The notes beneath the pieces were generated by a model, which saw only the letters and a program-made list of their open reading frames with translations, was not told where the DNA came from and searched no databases. From Sipunculus nudus (lineage: Eukaryota > Annelida > Sipuncula > Golfingiida > Sipunculidae), in NCBI GenBank assembly GCA_026874595.1, contig CM049316.1:6712339-6776338 (forward strand): a stretch of 64,000 bases of DNA. Direction: 5' to 3'. The position numbers were made by a program, and so were the translations under genes. Shown one piece after another: positions 36,021 through 48,660 of the stretch; positions within the stretch are counted from its first letter, which is position 1; each line of letters starts with the position of its first letter.

Positions 36021-37514
36021 GATTCAGACTTTTTTTGTGGCCTGCACCCACCCTTTTCCGGACCTGGGGACCTTTATAAGCCTTTCCATTAGTCCTTCTG
36101 GTTCGGACACCTACTATTATTAGATCTGTCGGGAATTTTCAGGACCGTTTGGGCATTGGCCACGATTAGGCTTAATAAAAATTTCCTCGAAACCTTTAAA
36201 GGATACGTTCATACGTGAGTTTTACACTCAGACTTTGTATTTGTATGGTCGGGCCTACTTAGCGCAGATATCTTACTTAGCATGATGAATTGAATTACAT
36301 GCTGAAGATGGAGCTCCTTTCAGTAATGGGTTCCAGGGATCCTTTTTCTGATTCCCAAAAACTATTTCGGTTTGCTGACATCGGTATCGGATAATTGTTG
36401 CCATGTTATCACGCAATGCGGGTTTGATCGAACAGCTGCTGCTACATGCTGCGTCACTTCCGGTTTGCGAGTGTTTTATTGGTTACATCACTTACTGCTT
36501 CTATTCCTTAGTGTTAAATGATGACTATAAACCACCTTATTTAAAGTTCTGATAAATGTTATAAACAAAATGACAACTCCCACGTTTATGATGCATTGCA
36601 GATAGTAAAAGAAAGAACAATCATGGTACATTAAAGATTGGACAGTTTTGATATGTTTTCTTAAACATTGAACTGGTGACAGGCAGAATGGACGGAGCAT
36701 GGAATATGTGACAATGGAAATATTGCTGATAAATTGAATTTCTAAAAGTGGGGATACTGCTGGTTCATTTTTCAAAGTTTATTCATGGTAACAACCTCCA
36801 TTTTTAATTCTTGCTTTACTTAGTGTGTACATCGACAAAATTCCATTCTGGTTTCTGACAACATGAGAGGACAGTAGCACATACTTTCTCTCAACTTTTA
36901 TCCTGGTGTTCACCATACCCGGAGGCCACTGTGTAATCATCCCGACTGCCGTGTCATACCATCAAGGAACAAGCTAACAGCCTTCCCATTAAGCCAGTTG
37001 ACCGCACATCCTGGTTGAATATTCATAAAATGAAATATGCACTTTATTTTTACTGTCACATTAGTGTCCATGATTATGGTGAATTCCATTAATATTTAAA
37101 GCATAATATAAAAATGATGAGGAGGTTAAAGTCATGAATCAGTTAAATGTTTCCTGCAAAATATAGATTATTTTGAATAATATCTGGAATAAAAAATTCA
37201 CTCTTTAAATAAGTTTGATACAAATTGAGTCCTAATTTCACGAAGGTATCAGTGTTACTGGACAACTCTTGTAACAGTTTAGCACTTGAAGATCAAGACA
37301 TCTGCTCTGATTACCTGAGAGTTTCAGGTTCATATTAGCCACCATACATTCATCCCTTATAAACACGCGAGAGAGGGTGAGAAAGAAAGTAGTCTAAGGA
37401 AGAGAACACCGTGAAATTGCGCTTTGTTAGTGGGCATGTGTGTGTGTTTGTGTATGTAGGTGTGAACCAACAAACGGAGAATTGACGATATATAAATACT
37501 CTCTTTAATTATTA

Positions 37515-37517
37515 TAA

Positions 37518-37550
<33 letters not shown>

Positions 37551-37560
37551 GATTATTATT
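37515..37560. repeat. (TTA)n microsatellite, unit E
   Basis: An ATT run with one GATT interruption. Its exact equivalence to the runs in the other units is unclear because flanking similarity is low. Confidence 0.85.
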
Positions 37561-40308
37561 AAAAAATACTTAAAGCAAAATTCATATTAGGCGACTGTTA
37601 TGATATTATTTTGAATTGGGCTTAATGAACAGACAATATGGTATAATTAACCTGCTAAATAAATAAGAAATTTCATAAATTTCATTCGTAAGAATTTTCA
37701 TGAAGTTTATTTGTTTAAGTCAATTTGTTAAGAAAAAGGCTGCAATATATTATTCACAATCAATATTGGTATGACCTTATCATAAAATTGAAAGAGAATG
37801 TATGCATTTTTTTATTATTAAAATAATGACATTCAATTGACATTTAATATTTAATGCTAAATTATGGAGAATTTGTTAATGCTACAAAATTGAATATGTA
37901 TTATTAAAATTTAATCTTGTTTCTTATACAGGGTCATAATGATTTTTTTCTATATTACGAACGAAGATAAAACTTGTCTTCAAAAAAGAATATATAAATA
38001 GATTACATTATATAAATTATTATATTATGGTGAATCGTTTAAAAATTTCATATTACTTTGACTGCAGCAACAAGCATTCCAGATATGATGAATTACTCAA
38101 GTAAAATCAAAAGAAAATAGTAAAACTTGATACAAACAGAAAATCTCTGACAGAAAGATAAACATTATAGGAATGAAAACCAAATGTTGATTTTCAAGTC
38201 GCAAAGAAATCCAAACATGGGCACAGGAAAGCCGTATTTAAATCTGCGTGTTATTAATGAAAACAGACACACATATGAACTTAAGTTAAACTCATACTAT
38301 ACGATGCGATAAGGTCATTCTTTGTCAGTGTCCTGTGAAACTGTACTGGCTTGTTATGAATCTACATCTGACTAATCCCGTCCAAACTGCAGGGGATACC
38401 TTTCTATTTGTATTATAATACAAATACGGAATATTGCATTCCACGCCAAACTTAAGACACAAAACAGTACTAGCACAGTTATTCTTTTTTCATTTTAAAA
38501 TTTTCCACTAAATAATTTCTTCATCCGTTGTCCCTCTGTTCATACGATTCATATTTATGTTGATGGTATTAGGATTGGACACAAACAGAAAAATATCCTA
38601 TTAGGACTGTTTAAATAAAAGCACCAAATTATTTCTTCGAACATGACACTGTTCATCAAACATTACAATAAGAGTTGTGCATTTTCATGCAACGTATTAA
38701 AATTTTAGTAACTATATCACATAACAAATCTGTTTAAATTGTGTCCATATCATATTTTATGGACGGCCTTTAAATGAGAAATTTCTTTATGAGAACATCA
38801 TGATCCAGTTTCATGTGACTCCTCTTTGTGAAACACTAATACTCGCGTGACTATGTTTTATGTTAATTCATCTGATTGTCATTCTGGGAGAATGTTCATA
38901 TTTCATATAATTATGTATTCAAAAACGTTGGCGCGGTTCAAGGAACCGTTTAATTACTAGTAAAGCCATTAAACATATATAGGTTCTAGAAAATCATTTT
39001 TTAGCATGACACAAGCATTAAAATGAACATTTGCTCCTTTAATACAGTCCACAGTCCAGCGGTTAAGCTTCCAGATCCGGTAGAAGTGTGCAAAAAATGA
39101 AAGAAGCAAGAAAGCAAGTTTTATATCAGACTGAATGCGTGTATGGCAGGAATTCATACCAGTTTAAGTGCTTACACATGTGAGATGTATAGATTCAAGA
39201 TTCAATGAGGTGATGGCGCAGTTTTCAGACTTTTTGCTTGCATGAAGACAGAATCATTACATATGAAGAGGTTCACAACTTGAAGTTGTATGCTACTCTT
39301 TCTTTTTAAAATATAAGGCTTGTTGGTATCACTTTCTTTTGAATGAGAATGAGGTTATTTCTACTATAAAGATGGCATGCTGGTAGAATAAAGTCATTAC
39401 CTGTCGTTAAGACATGAGGGAATCTCTCTGTATCTTGCGATATTTCACTATTATATCATCAATATATTGACGGGATTCGAGCCGGGGACAACCACAACTA
39501 TTTGACATTTCCAAATTGCACTCACAAAGGTTAACCTGAATGTTGAGTTGATCGTAAAATTTAATATCATGTTTGATCCTATTTTTCGTGTTTTAACCAA
39601 GCTACTAACAGACAGGATTGCTAAGTTTCTGTCATCTATCATCTCTACAAAGCAGTCATTACATTCGTTACCATGCATGCAAGTATAGGGGAACTAACAG
39701 GAGAAATCAGAAATATTTATATTATAAAACCTAGCCCAGCAAATCACATTTTTATTTAAAAGAGGTGTATTTAACAAATATTTTATCGAGTTTGATTGAT
39801 GGTGCTGTGAAAAAGGCATTTTCGGCACAATATCAATACTTGACAGAAGGCAAAGATACTATGCAACTGACAGGTGTGAGCTTCTTACATATGTTTGTAT
39901 CCTGTCACACACGCTTTCAGTCTAATATTTAGGTAGGGCGTTGCAACATCTGTGCGGTCCATGATGACAAATTAAGAAAAAGATGTTGCTGACAAGTTTA
40001 TATAAATATTCGTGGAACCGACGCCAGAATAAGCACTGAATAAGCATCGTGTTTCACGAATTCGTCTTAGCTTCAATTTATACAAAGTATCTTTCATAAA
40101 CCTTCTCTCTGCTAAGGCCAAATAATTTCACGGTAGAACGCTTCTTTATACATTCCTTATATCTACGATATTTCCCAAGCAATGAAGCTGTTAGACCCAT
40201 GTTATTTATCGGAGAATAAGTTCCTACTTGAAAATTCGTACACCCTGAATATCCTCTATTCTCTTTCCAAAACTTGTTTTTATGTGGTTTCTGGAATAGA
40301 ACAATTTG

Positions 40309-40312
<4 letters not shown>

Positions 40313-40373
<61 letters not shown>

Positions 40374-40374
40374 A
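40313..40374. repeat. (AT)n-(GT)n compound microsatellite
   Basis: About 24 AT dinucleotides run into GTGTGTGTGTGTG. Overlapping frames on both strands reading alternating Tyr-Ile are artefacts. Confidence 0.97.
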
Positions 40375-40509
40375 GATTTTCATGGGAAAAAGTCAATATT
40401 TTGTCAGGATGCTTTATTACCTGCGTAATTTACTGCCATATTCTCCAATACATATAGTGCATGTCATTTTTACGTATATCGACCGTCCGTTAACAGGGCA
40501 CAAATCGTA

Positions 40510-41795
40510 ACCATTAGACCTTGAAACTTCTTACTGTTCATGCAGGAAGGTTCTGGGCAAATCTCCATGGAAACCCGAAATTAGGTCATGTAGACCTTTA
40601 TTTTGTGACCTACGGGCCGAAAACATGATTTGGAACATCTAGACAGTCAGACGGGACATTAATTGTATCCATTAGGCCTAGAATCCTCTTACCAGACATT
40701 GAGGGAGGTCCTAAGCTAATGTCCTTGGAAACCTGAGACTAGGTCACTGTGACCTATATTCTGCGACCTATAGGAAAAAGATGTCGTATGAACACCCTGA
40801 ATGTCAGTATCTGTGAGGCCTAGAATCTTCTATCACAACTCCTGGAAGGTTTTATGCAAATTTCCTTGTAAATCTGATATTAGGTCATGTTGACCTATAT
40901 TTTGTGATCTATTAGCCAAAAACATTATTTTGGGCACCCTGAATCTCAGATGGGCACAAATCGTATCTGTTAAGCGTAGAATCTAATGCAACATCCTTGG
41001 AGGTTCTAAGCAAGTTTCCCTGGAAACTTGAAATTAGGTCATGGTGACCTACATTTTGTGACCTACAGGCGTAATGTAAAATTATGAGGGGTCCTGGCAA
41101 ATGTCCGTGAAAAATTGAAATTTGTTTACCACGGCCTATATTTTACGACCTATAGGAACTGAAGTCATATATGCAACAAGACAGTCAGTCAGGACACACA
41201 TTGTATCTGTTAGGCCAAGAATCTTCTTATGAAACATTCTGAGACGTCCTTGGCAAATGTACTTTGAAGACTGAAATTTGGACACGGTGACATATATTTT
41301 GTGATCTATGGGCTGAAAATGGTTTTGAGCACACATACGGTTAGAAAAGGCAAAAAATTGTATCCAAATTTCCTTGGAAACCCAAAATTAGGTCATGGTG
41401 ACCCATATTATGCAAGCTACTGGCCAGAAGAATGATTTCAGCAGTAAGACAGGGCACACATTGTATCCATTACCCCTAGATTCTTCTAACATTACATTCA
41501 AGGAAGTCCATGGCGATTCTCCTTGGAAACCTGAAATTGGGTCATGATGACCTATATTGTACTAGCTATGGACCAGAAACATGATTTTGAGCACCAAGAC
41601 AGGGTACAAATTTTATCCATTTTTCTTTGGCACGTCTCCTATGAATCCTAATTTTTTTTTATTTTCTTTCCATTTTTCAACACAGTAAGAATAGGCATAG
41701 GTTATTCTCACAGGCAATATTTAACATTAATAAAAGAAATAAGCAACTAATCAAAATTAGCTGAGCGTTATGGCCCATGGGCCACTTGTTTAGAG
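40510..41795 (+). repeat. ~150-bp tandem array with AGGTCA-n3-TGACCT palindromes
   Basis: Roughly eight diverged units share a CAAATGTCCTTGGAAACCTG-like block, AGGTCA-n3-TGACCTATATTTTGTG, and a CAGGGCACAAATTGTATCC-like block. Perfect inverted repeats with 3-base spacers are at 40741-40755, 40882-40896 and 41036-41050. One-mismatch versions lie at 40583-40597, 41390-41404 and 41539-41553. The array ends with GCTGAGCGTTATGGCCCATG and GGCCACTTGTTT (41761-41791). Non-coding; short frames on the minus strand are incidental. Confidence 0.8.
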
Positions 41796-41989
41796 TAATT
41801 GTCTGAAACATAATAGACGCATTTCTCGCACATAAGGATTATCCTCTTCCCTTTTCTAATACCTTGCCCCCTAAATATTCGATCTATAATTTTTGTTTTT
41901 CAATTTCAATATTCTTTTCCGGCTCAAGGTCATATCCTATGAAATTTGCAGTCTCAGTGTAGAAAAATAAAGTAGTAAAGAATAATGGT

Positions 41990-43200
41990 AACTGTGAATT
42001 TACAAATTAAATTTAATGAGCATTATATTCACTCTTGTCACAGTTCGCACTGCCCTTTTTTGCAGCTTCAAATATCTTTAATTTTAAACCCCGATGCTAA
42101 TAAAACATAATTCAGATGTGGTAAAATCAAACTATTGTATAAAGTCTTGAGCATATATACCGGTAAGTAATGTTTCAGCTTCGTAAGAACACCGATACAT
42201 TTAGAAATTTATAAGGCTATCTTGTTTAAAAAGTTGATCCATCTTAAATGTTCACCGAGAGTGATTCCGAGGAAATTGAATTCATCCACTCTTTCTTACT
42301 GCAAAGCCTTCCTTTATACTTTTGTAATAACTTTTTATCCATCTTTTTCCTTTTGCTATAAAAAAACAATATATTTAGTTTTATTGATATTTAGAAAGTT
42401 TATTTACACAGAACCACGGATATATGTTTGCTAAATCTTGATTAATTTTATGCATGTCCTCTTGCAAATTAAAACCTGTGACGGGGCTCACAAGATTCGT
42501 AATACATCGAAAGAAAGAGGATGACTTGTAGATATTATTCATGTATATAATAAATAAAAGGGGGCCTAACATTGATCTATGAGGCACACCTTTTGATAGA
42601 GATTTGATTTTATTGAACGAATATCAACGTAATGTTTACGATTTTCAGATTAATGACAATGAAGTGAAACTTAATCCATAAAATTTTAGTTTCTGAACTA
42701 ATTTATTATGTGTCAAAAGTGTTTGACAAATCGAGAAATAAGGCGAGCGGTGGAAACCCTAATCTATGCTGCTACAACAGCTATCCTGATACAACAGTTT
42801 CTATGACCTCAAGTACTGTATATTCTGTAGAATGATTTTTTTTTTCGAAAGCCATATTGACTAGAATACAGCGAGTGATTTTTCTACGAAAAAATGGTAA
42901 AGCTGATAATAGACGATTTTCTCAAGTATTTTAGATGTTGAAGGTAAGATTGAAATCGGACGATAATTTTCTGGTAATTGTGTATCTTGTTTCTAACGTT
43001 AATTGGTAATTTTTGTAATTTTCATTTTGATAAGGAAATATGCCAGTGCGTAAGTATTGATTACTGATTATTTTCTTTGATCAGTGATGGCAGGTCCGAG
43101 CCTTTTCAACAAATAAATTGACAACCCGTCACACCCAAAACCTGATTTTGTAGTATGACTCCATATTTTATCTTTAAACACCGTGTTTGTAAAAGCCTTT
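41990..43200 (-). pseudogene. Jockey/CR1-type non-LTR reverse transcriptase relic
   Basis: Read on the minus strand the pieces fall in the correct order: YRPISILPSISKILEK-like remnants near 42960, YSSQYGFRK (42845-42868), and LFLDLSNTFDT with the first catalytic Asp (about 42716-42748). Then SMLGPLLFIIYMNNI (in 42490-42590) and NQDLANIYPWFCVNKLS (about 42400-42450) follow. Near the 3' side is LQKRAVRTVT (about 42040-42070), typical of the end of the protein in this clade. The catalytic FADD box is deleted: FFRC runs directly into TNLVSP. Stops and frameshifts abound. Family role: target-primed reverse transcription. Clade assignment among jockey, CR1 and relatives is not settled. Confidence 0.82.
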
Positions 43201-43589
43201 AACACAAAAGCCGTTGTACCACGCTGTTCAAGATAATCTGTAAAATTTACGTTTCGTGTATTCGTTTTACTAGCTGCAATTTTAAATCATAATTCACAAA
43301 CATATTTGTTAAAATTATTGTCATTGAATACTTATCGGACACTCGCTCTTAATTAATACTCTTTTTAAAAGAAAACATTTAAAATTCAATTTTTGCATAA
43401 TATCATTTATTGTTTGCCAAGTCGTCCTCATATTATTTTTGCTCTTATGAAACCGGGATTCTTAATACATGGCTTCAGAATTGCGTATTAACCTTTCAGG
43501 TATCACGTTGTATGCTCTAAGATTATTTTCATATATTATTATATTCATTAGTACATTTTTTTTATTTTAAATGACTTGTACAACAATCC

Positions 43590-43980
43590 TGAAATTGATT
43601 GATCTCATAATGCCAAATGTGATCCATTTAGATCTTTTCTGTTTGTATTTACCATGTGATCATTTTTGTAGTGGTATACGTTTGTCCATTGCTGTACATT
43701 TTACATTTTCAGGAATGGCATAATTTATATTTGGATCGGCTAGATCATCCACATGAAGATTGCCCACAATTACCATTGTACTAATTTCATTATATATTGA
43801 TGTTATTGAGGCTTCATTAATAATACGATTCTGATGGAATTCCTCTAGCTTGTCATGCTGGTTGTTTAATTCAGTTGTGAGAAAATAAGATAGGTTGTCA
43901 GAAATCTGTCTGATAAGAATGCCAGCAGAGCACAAAGGCCTGTAAGATATGCTGACAAATGCATTGTCCATCAGAGTAGT
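43590..43980 (-). pseudogene. Endonuclease-domain remnant upstream of the RT relic
   Basis: A 103-codon minus-strand frame (43660-43971) includes VSISYRPLCSAGILIRQISD and the segment TMVIVGNLHVDDLADP. The latter resembles the GDFN region of apurinic-type endonucleases, with the key GDFN residues altered. It lies on the proper side of the RT relic and continues out of frame toward it. Without the other endonuclease motifs this is tentative. Confidence 0.5.
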
Positions 43981-44642
43981 AACGAAAATGCTAAAGCGGG
44001 TTAGAAATGTACAGTAGCCATTAAATTATAAGCGAGTAAAATTTCTAGAATGACCGTAACTCTCCTTTCCTTCATTGTGATTAAGTATGGTTCTTTGTTT
44101 AGTGTTCAAGATATATCATCTTCACATTTTCTCTTGTTAAGGTTCGAGCTAAACGTCATGAAACATGAGACGTGAACCATATGGTGTGTTTTTTTTCTAA
44201 TGAATGTTAGGGAAATTTAATCTCACAGCGTATCGGAGTACATGCTGAATGCTGAGAAGTTTTTCTTATGTCGGTTAGCATTCCTTTGCTCCATTTTCTT
44301 CGTTACCCCTAAATGTCATTATTAGAACAATAAATCGCAAATTGCCAGTAGCACAGAATGAGACATGATAATCAAAGTTAGCTTGATTGAAAATCCCTAT
44401 TTACAAATCCAACCTTAAAACGTTTAGATGTTGAAAAACACTTGCTTTTTCAGTGGATGTTAGGGAAAATATCCGAATATTTATTCAGTCACATAGTTTC
44501 AATGATTAATAGGGACCCTTCAACAACTAAAAAATTATGCACAATTTCATAAAAAAAATAAGGCGGTGACATTCGTAATTCGATAATTTTTTTCCTACAA
44601 AATTAACAACCGTTAATTTGGCTTTTTTTATTATGTATATTA

Positions 44643-47600
44643 AACAAGTGGCTCATGGGCCATGACGCTCAGCTGAATTCAAGGAATGTTGAACAATGAG
44701 CAAAATGACTGCCAGAGTGCAAACTAATCATGAATTTTGTAAAAAGTCCTTAGAAATGGGTTTCAGTGGGCTTTTGGACAGATGACAACTTCGTTTGAAG
44801 GTCTCATAAATAAAAAAAAATGCGTAAAAATTTGAAAAAAAAATACAGGTAGTGCCACCAGTCTGCAGGAACTGATGAAACACTCCATGATAAATATATA
44901 TCCAAAGAATCATAGCTATCAAGGCATTAGTTATTCAGATACTGGAGCTTTTGTTTGTATCAAATTTTTAATTATTCTTGGGGGTATATATGAGCCCTAT
45001 AGCTCGGAGAATATGGGTAACAGAAACCTAATTTCAGGTTTCCAAGGAGATTTTTCATTAGTCTCCCTGGATATCAAGTAAGAAGATTCTAGGTACAGCA
45101 GTTACAGTTTGTGGCATGTGAACAGATGACCACTTCATTTGAAGGTCTCATAAATAGAGAAAAAATGCCTAAAATATTGAAAACAAATACAGGTGGCGCC
45201 ACCAGTTTGCAGGAACTGATGGAACACTCCATGATCAATATGCCTGCGAAGAATCATGGAGATTAATGCATTGGTTATTCAGATACTGGAGTTTTGTATC
45301 AAATTTTTAATTATTCTGAGGGGAACTTACTACGAAGGATATGGGTAACAGAGACCTAATTTCATGTTTTCACAGAGACTTTTCATGAACCTCCTTTGAT
45401 GTCAAGTTAGAAGAATCTAGGTCCAGCGGTTACGATTTGTGCCCTGTTAACAGATGACAGCTTCTTTGAAGGTCTCAAAAATAAAGAAAAAAAATTCATA
45501 AAAATTTTAAAAAAATACAGATGGCGCCAAAAGTTTACAGGAACTGATGGAACATCCCATGATCAATATTCATGCAAAGAATCATGGTGATCAATGCAGT
45601 AGTTATTCAGAGACTTGAGCTTTTGTAACAAATTTTGCATTATTCTGGGAGGGTACTTCGGAGCCCCATAGCTCCAAGGATATGGGTAACAGAGACCTAA
45701 TTTCAGGTTTTCAAGGAGACTTTTCATGGACCTCTCTGGATATTAAGTTTGAAGATTCCAGGTCCAGTGGTTACGATTTGTGCCCTGTTAACAGATGACA
45801 GTTTCATTGAGGTCTGAAAAAAAGAGAAAAAAATTTGTAAAAATTCAGAAAATACAGGTGGCACCACCAGTCTGCAGGAAATGATGGAACATCTAATGAT
45901 CAATATTCATGCAAAGAATCATGGTGATCAATACAGTGGTTATTCAGATACTTGAGCTTTTGTATCAAATTTTGCATTATTCTGGGGGGTACTTCGGAGC
46001 CCCATAGCTCCAAGGATATGGGTAATAGACCGAATTTCAGGTTTTTAAAGAGATTTTTCATGGACTTCCCGGGATATTAAGTTTGAAAATTCAAGGTCCA
46101 GTGGTTACGATTTGTGCCCTGTTAACAGATGACAGTTAAATTAAAGGTTGAAAAAAAAAGAGAAAAAATTTGCAAAAATTTAAAAAAATACGGGTGGCGC
46201 CACCAGTCTGCAGGAAGTGATGGAACATCCCATGATCAATATTTATTCAAAGAATCTTGGTGATCAATGCAGTGGTTATTCAGATACTTTTGTATCAAAT
46301 TTTGCATTATTCTGGGGGATACTTCAGAGCCCCATAGCTCTGAGGTTTTGGGTAACAGGGACCTAAATTTCAGTTTTCAAGAAGACTTTTCATTTGCCTC
46401 TCTGCATGTCAAGAAAGAAGATTCTAGGTCCAGCCGTTATGATTTGTGCACTGTTATCAGATGACCGCATCTTTTAAGGTATCAAAAATAGAGAAAGAAA
46501 ATTGTAAAATATAGAAAAAATACAGGTGGCGCCACCAGTCTGCAGAAACCGATGAAACACTCCATGATCAATATCCATGCAAAGAATCATGGTGATCAAT
46601 GCATTAGTTGTTCAGATATATATGAGTTTTTGTATCAAATTTTCATTATTCTGGGGGATACTTCAGAGCCCCATAGCTCTGAGGTTTTGGGTAACAGAGA
46701 CCTAATTTTCAGTTTCCAAGAAGACTTTTCATTGGCCTCTCAGCATGTCAAGAAAGAAGATTCTAGGTCTAGCCGTTATGATTTGTGCCCTGTTATCAGA
46801 TGACCGCATCTTTTAAGGTATCAAAAATAGAGAAAGAAAATTGTAAAAAATAGAAAAAATACAGGTCGCGCTACCGGTCTGCAGAAAGCGATGAAACACT
46901 CAATGATCAATATCCATGCAACGAATCATGATGATCAATGCATTAGTTGTTCAGATATTTGAGTTTTTGTATCAAATTTTCATTATTCTCGGGGGTACTT
47001 AAGAGCTCCATAGCTTGAAGAATCTGGGTAACAGAGACCTAATTCCAGGTTTCCAAGGAGACTTTTCATGGGCCTCCCAGCATGTCAAGACAGAAGATTC
47101 TAGGTCCAGTTGTTACGATTTGTGCCCTGTTAACAGATGACTGCATCTTTTAAGGTCTCAAAATAGAGAAAAAAAATTAAAAAAAACAGGTGGCGCCACC
47201 AGTCTGCAGAAACTGATGAAACATCTCATGATTAATATGTATACCAAAAATCATGACCATCAGTGATGTAGTTAATGAGATATTGAAGTTTTTGCATGAA
47301 AATTTTCACTATTCTGGGGGGTACTTTGGGGCCCCATAGCTCGAAGGATATGGGTAACAGAGATCTAATTTCTTGTTTCCATGGAGACTTTTCATAGGTC
47401 TCTCAGAATATCAAGAATGAAGATTCTAGGTCCAGTCTTTACGATTTGTGCCCTGTTAACAGATGTCCACATTTTTAAAGGTCTCAAATATAGAGAAAAA
47501 AATTCGTAAAAAATCGAAAAATACAGGTGGCGCCACCAGCCTGCAGGAACTGATGGAACATCTCATGGTCAATATGTATGCCAAAAATCATGACCATCAG

Positions 47601-47925
47601 TGATGTAGTTAATGAGATATTGAAGTTTTTGTGTGAATTTTTTTATTATTCTGGGGGGTACTTCAGAGACCCATAGCTCGGAGAATATGGGTAACAGAGA
47701 CTTAAGTTCAGGTTTCCAAGGAGATTTTTCATGGATCTCCCTGGATGTTAAGTTAGAAGATTCCAGGTCTAGCGGTTACGATTTGTGCTCTGTTAACGGA
47801 CGGACGGCCGGACGGATGGCCGGCCGGATGGACGGACGGCCGGACGGACGACGGACGAAGAGTGATCGCTATAGCTCAGATGACATTCAGTCAGCTGAGC
47901 TAAAAAATATTGAATACTGAGGTGC
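44643..47925 (+). repeat. ~333-bp satellite array (about 9 units) ending in GGAC/GGCC microsatellite
   Basis: It begins AACAAGTGGCTCATGGGCCA followed by TGACGCTCAGCT, which is the inverted form of the end motif at 41761-41791. About nine units follow, each with GCCACCAGTCTGCAGGAACTGATG, ATGATCAATAT..ATGCAAAGAATCATGGTGATCA, TATTCTGGGGGGTACTTCGGAGCC and GATTTGTGCCCTGTTAACAG. The 12-base palindrome GGTGGCGCCACC is intact at 45192, 46193, 46525, 47189 and 47526, giving a period of 332-337 bp. It ends with a GGAC/GGCC-rich microsatellite (about 47800-47860) and GATCGCTATAGCTCAGATGA. Frames of 60-95 codons in each unit are repeat artefacts. Architecture again resembles pearl/HINE elements. Confidence 0.85.
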
Positions 47926-48200
47926 TAAAAACATGTTTATAGGCTGGTAGTCTAAAATGTGTACATCAACTGTTTATTTCAATTTTATAAACAGGCACAT
48001 GTTTTTGTGAGTCTGACTTTCAAGTATTAATCTTCACCTTTTCTTGACAAATATGGGTCACGGCGTCCTGATTCAGGGTTTGCACAAGATTTTGCCAAGA
48101 CCTGTCTGGATGCGCTGCAAGAACTTTCATGGTCTGACATTTACGTTTTGTGCCCCGCCATGGGCAAAGAAAAACGGACAAAACGTAAGTTTCACTTTTT
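47925..48200 (+). repeat. Unit E tail, with a conserved block shared with unit F
   Basis: TATTGAATACTGAGGTGCTA to GGGCAAAGAAAAACGGACAAA (47927-48185) matches 54130-54420 in unit F closely. It matches unit A near 10040 and units C and D more weakly. The block contains GATTTTGCCAAGACCTGTCTGG, a phrase I associate with widespread molluscan repeats. Confidence 0.7.
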
Positions 48201-48239
48201 CAAAATATTGATTCAAAAATAAATCATTACCAATCACAT

Positions 48240-48660
48240 AAAAGAATTTCACATAAAACTATTTTGGTTAGCCATCTTTCCCTGTAGTTTTATTATTTTT
48301 CATTTGTGTGAGAACTTGTATAACCTCTTTTTCCGAAAGTGTGCCCTCACAGCTGGCTGACTCAATGGGAGTTAGTTTTAGATTACCTATACTTGACAAA
48401 ATCATAACACTCCTTAGAAAAGCAGTAATTTCTCTTATATATATATAAAACCTTCTTTATTCTGTCGTTGTTGTCTTTTGGTGATTTCTTTTTCGTATTG
48501 TGGATTTAGTTATATTTCTTTTGTATTTCTTTTGTCCAAGTTTACAAAAGATGTTTTGTGTTACCTTCTCCACTTGATCTTTTCTTCCCCAATTATATCT
48601 GTACAATTCAAATGTTTATCGCTCAGTATGGCAACTCCTTTAGGTTGGTAAGTACCGTGA
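48240..48660 (-). pseudogene. L1-like reverse transcriptase fragment
   Basis: On the minus strand the bases near 48285-48375 translate as PIESASCEGTLSEKEVIQ and VLTQMKNNKTTGKDG. This is the region just before the RT fingers in L1-type ORF2 proteins, where a LSEKE..LKxMKNxKSPGxDG pattern is usual. Further upstream on the same strand (about 48500-48600) are out-of-frame pieces resembling the preceding linker. No endonuclease or catalytic box is present. Confidence 0.62.

Larger units (their letters stand above)
35151..40500 (+). repeat. Megarepeat unit E, main part
   Basis: It follows unit D at its start: ACTTGCTGCCTTGTATTATC (35159) and GAAACAACAAGAAAAATGCC (35253). It includes the TTTGTATTTGTATGGTC landmark (~36236) and the GTTTGATACAAATTGAGTCC equivalent (37210). 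The GTTGTCCCTCTGTTCATAC equivalent lies at 38528. From 38.7 to 40.3 kb similarity is weak and I see no gene. Its tail reappears at about 47925-48200 after the insertions between 40.5 and 47.9 kb. Confidence 0.65.

Noticed and set aside
39471-39560. Possible tRNA-like B-box on the minus strand (GGCTCGAATCCCGTC)
   Set aside because: No A-box, D-arm or acceptor pairing could be found; a single box is expected by chance in this much sequence.
40078-40510. Three frames of 78-101 codons with long Tyr-Ile repeats on both strands
   Set aside because: They exist only because (AT)n lacks stop codons; flanking sequence has no motif.
46267-47920. Repeated 65-95-codon frames in the 333-bp array resembling a repeat protein
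   Set aside because: Frames start and stop at different places per unit and track the DNA repeat, with frame-breaking indels between units.
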